Assembly: GCF_000092025.1 (NCBI RefSeq)
Contig: NC_003062.2
Coordinates: forward strand, 2,230,001 to 2,294,000
Origin: Agrobacterium fabrum str. C58
GTDB taxonomy: Bacteria > Pseudomonadota > Alphaproteobacteria > Rhizobiales > Rhizobiaceae
DNA length: 64,000 bases
Direction of reading: 5' to 3'
Shown here: positions 63,057 to 64,000 of the stretch, piece by piece
How positions within the stretch are numbered: position 1 is the stretch's first letter
Layout of the letters: the number at the start of each line of letters is the position of its first letter
Translations under genes and position numbers: made by a program
Notes under the pieces: generated by a model
The model's input: the letters and a program-made list of their open reading frames with translations, nothing else
What the model was told of the DNA's origin: nothing
Databases searched by the model: none

Positions 63057-64000
<944 letters not shown>

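Overview
The window is a continuous piece of an alphaproteobacterial chromosome, almost certainly from the Agrobacterium tumefaciens/fabrum complex (Rhizobiaceae). The basis is high-GC coding sequence, a fused trpE-trpG gene preceded by a Trp-Trp-Trp leader peptide, rhizobial choXWV, a NolR-like regulator, BacA, the bdhA-xdhA-xdhB arrangement known from Sinorhizobium, a membrane urate oxidase PuuD with a cytochrome c tail, and several families of rhizobial intergenic palindromes. No tRNA, rRNA, CRISPR array, prophage or insertion sequence was seen. Most of the window is ordinary chromosomal housekeeping and catabolic DNA.

Layout. 1-6.4 kb: end of a membrane-anchored protein, GNAT acetyltransferases, an MFS transporter, a glutathionyl-hydroquinone reductase-like transferase, a Nudix protein and a metallophosphoesterase. 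6.4-11.3 kb: an intergenic palindrome, leuA with a candidate leader-peptide attenuator, benE and a secreted phytase-like esterase. 11.3-16.8 kb: an ECF sigma/NrsF anti-sigma pair divergent from a Met-rich MXKDX-repeat protein, with matching TGTAAC-N17-CGAA promoters on both sides; then clpP, hupE, a DUF2076 protein, queF and a cation-diffusion transporter. 16.9-24.4 kb: a VOC protein, a LivJ-type binding protein, a DUF3095 protein with nucleotide-cyclase-like motifs, a NolR-like regulator and the choline uptake genes choV, choW and choX. 24.4-31.9 kb: tdk, pseudoazurin, a DUF2333 protein, a LuxR-type regulator, a YqhA protein, a TonB-dependent heme receptor with an iron-responsive (TGA-N9-TCA) box, and an extensin-like protein.

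31.9-43.2 kb: trpL-attenuator-trpE(G), a coupled GNAT gene, an HD-GYP phosphodiesterase, adenine deaminase, an AAC(6')-like acetyltransferase coupled to an alpha-glucosidase, a KdgK-like sugar kinase, and a GT4 lipid glycosyltransferase (agt-like) behind a Pho box. 43.4-53.8 kb: YcxB-like and DUF2026 proteins, der and a YfgM-like TPR protein, nnrU, a polysaccharide deacetylase, bacA, an MFS transporter, map and an LLM flavin oxidoreductase. 54-64 kb: bdhA, then xdhA-xdhB-xdhC, a LysR regulator, puuD and the start of guaD.

How the genes fit together. The right end is a purine-degradation block: guanine deaminase makes xanthine, xanthine dehydrogenase makes urate and PuuD oxidises urate; adenine deaminase at 36 kb feeds hypoxanthine into the same route. 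Several genes carry readable nutrient control in their upstream DNA: tryptophan (trpL), probably leucine (leader of leuA), iron (heme receptor), phosphate (agt) and envelope or metal stress (ECF sigma). The least described parts are the sigma/NrsF/MXKDX stress module, the putative leaderless leuA leader, the DUF3095 protein and the paired palindromes upstream of puuD.
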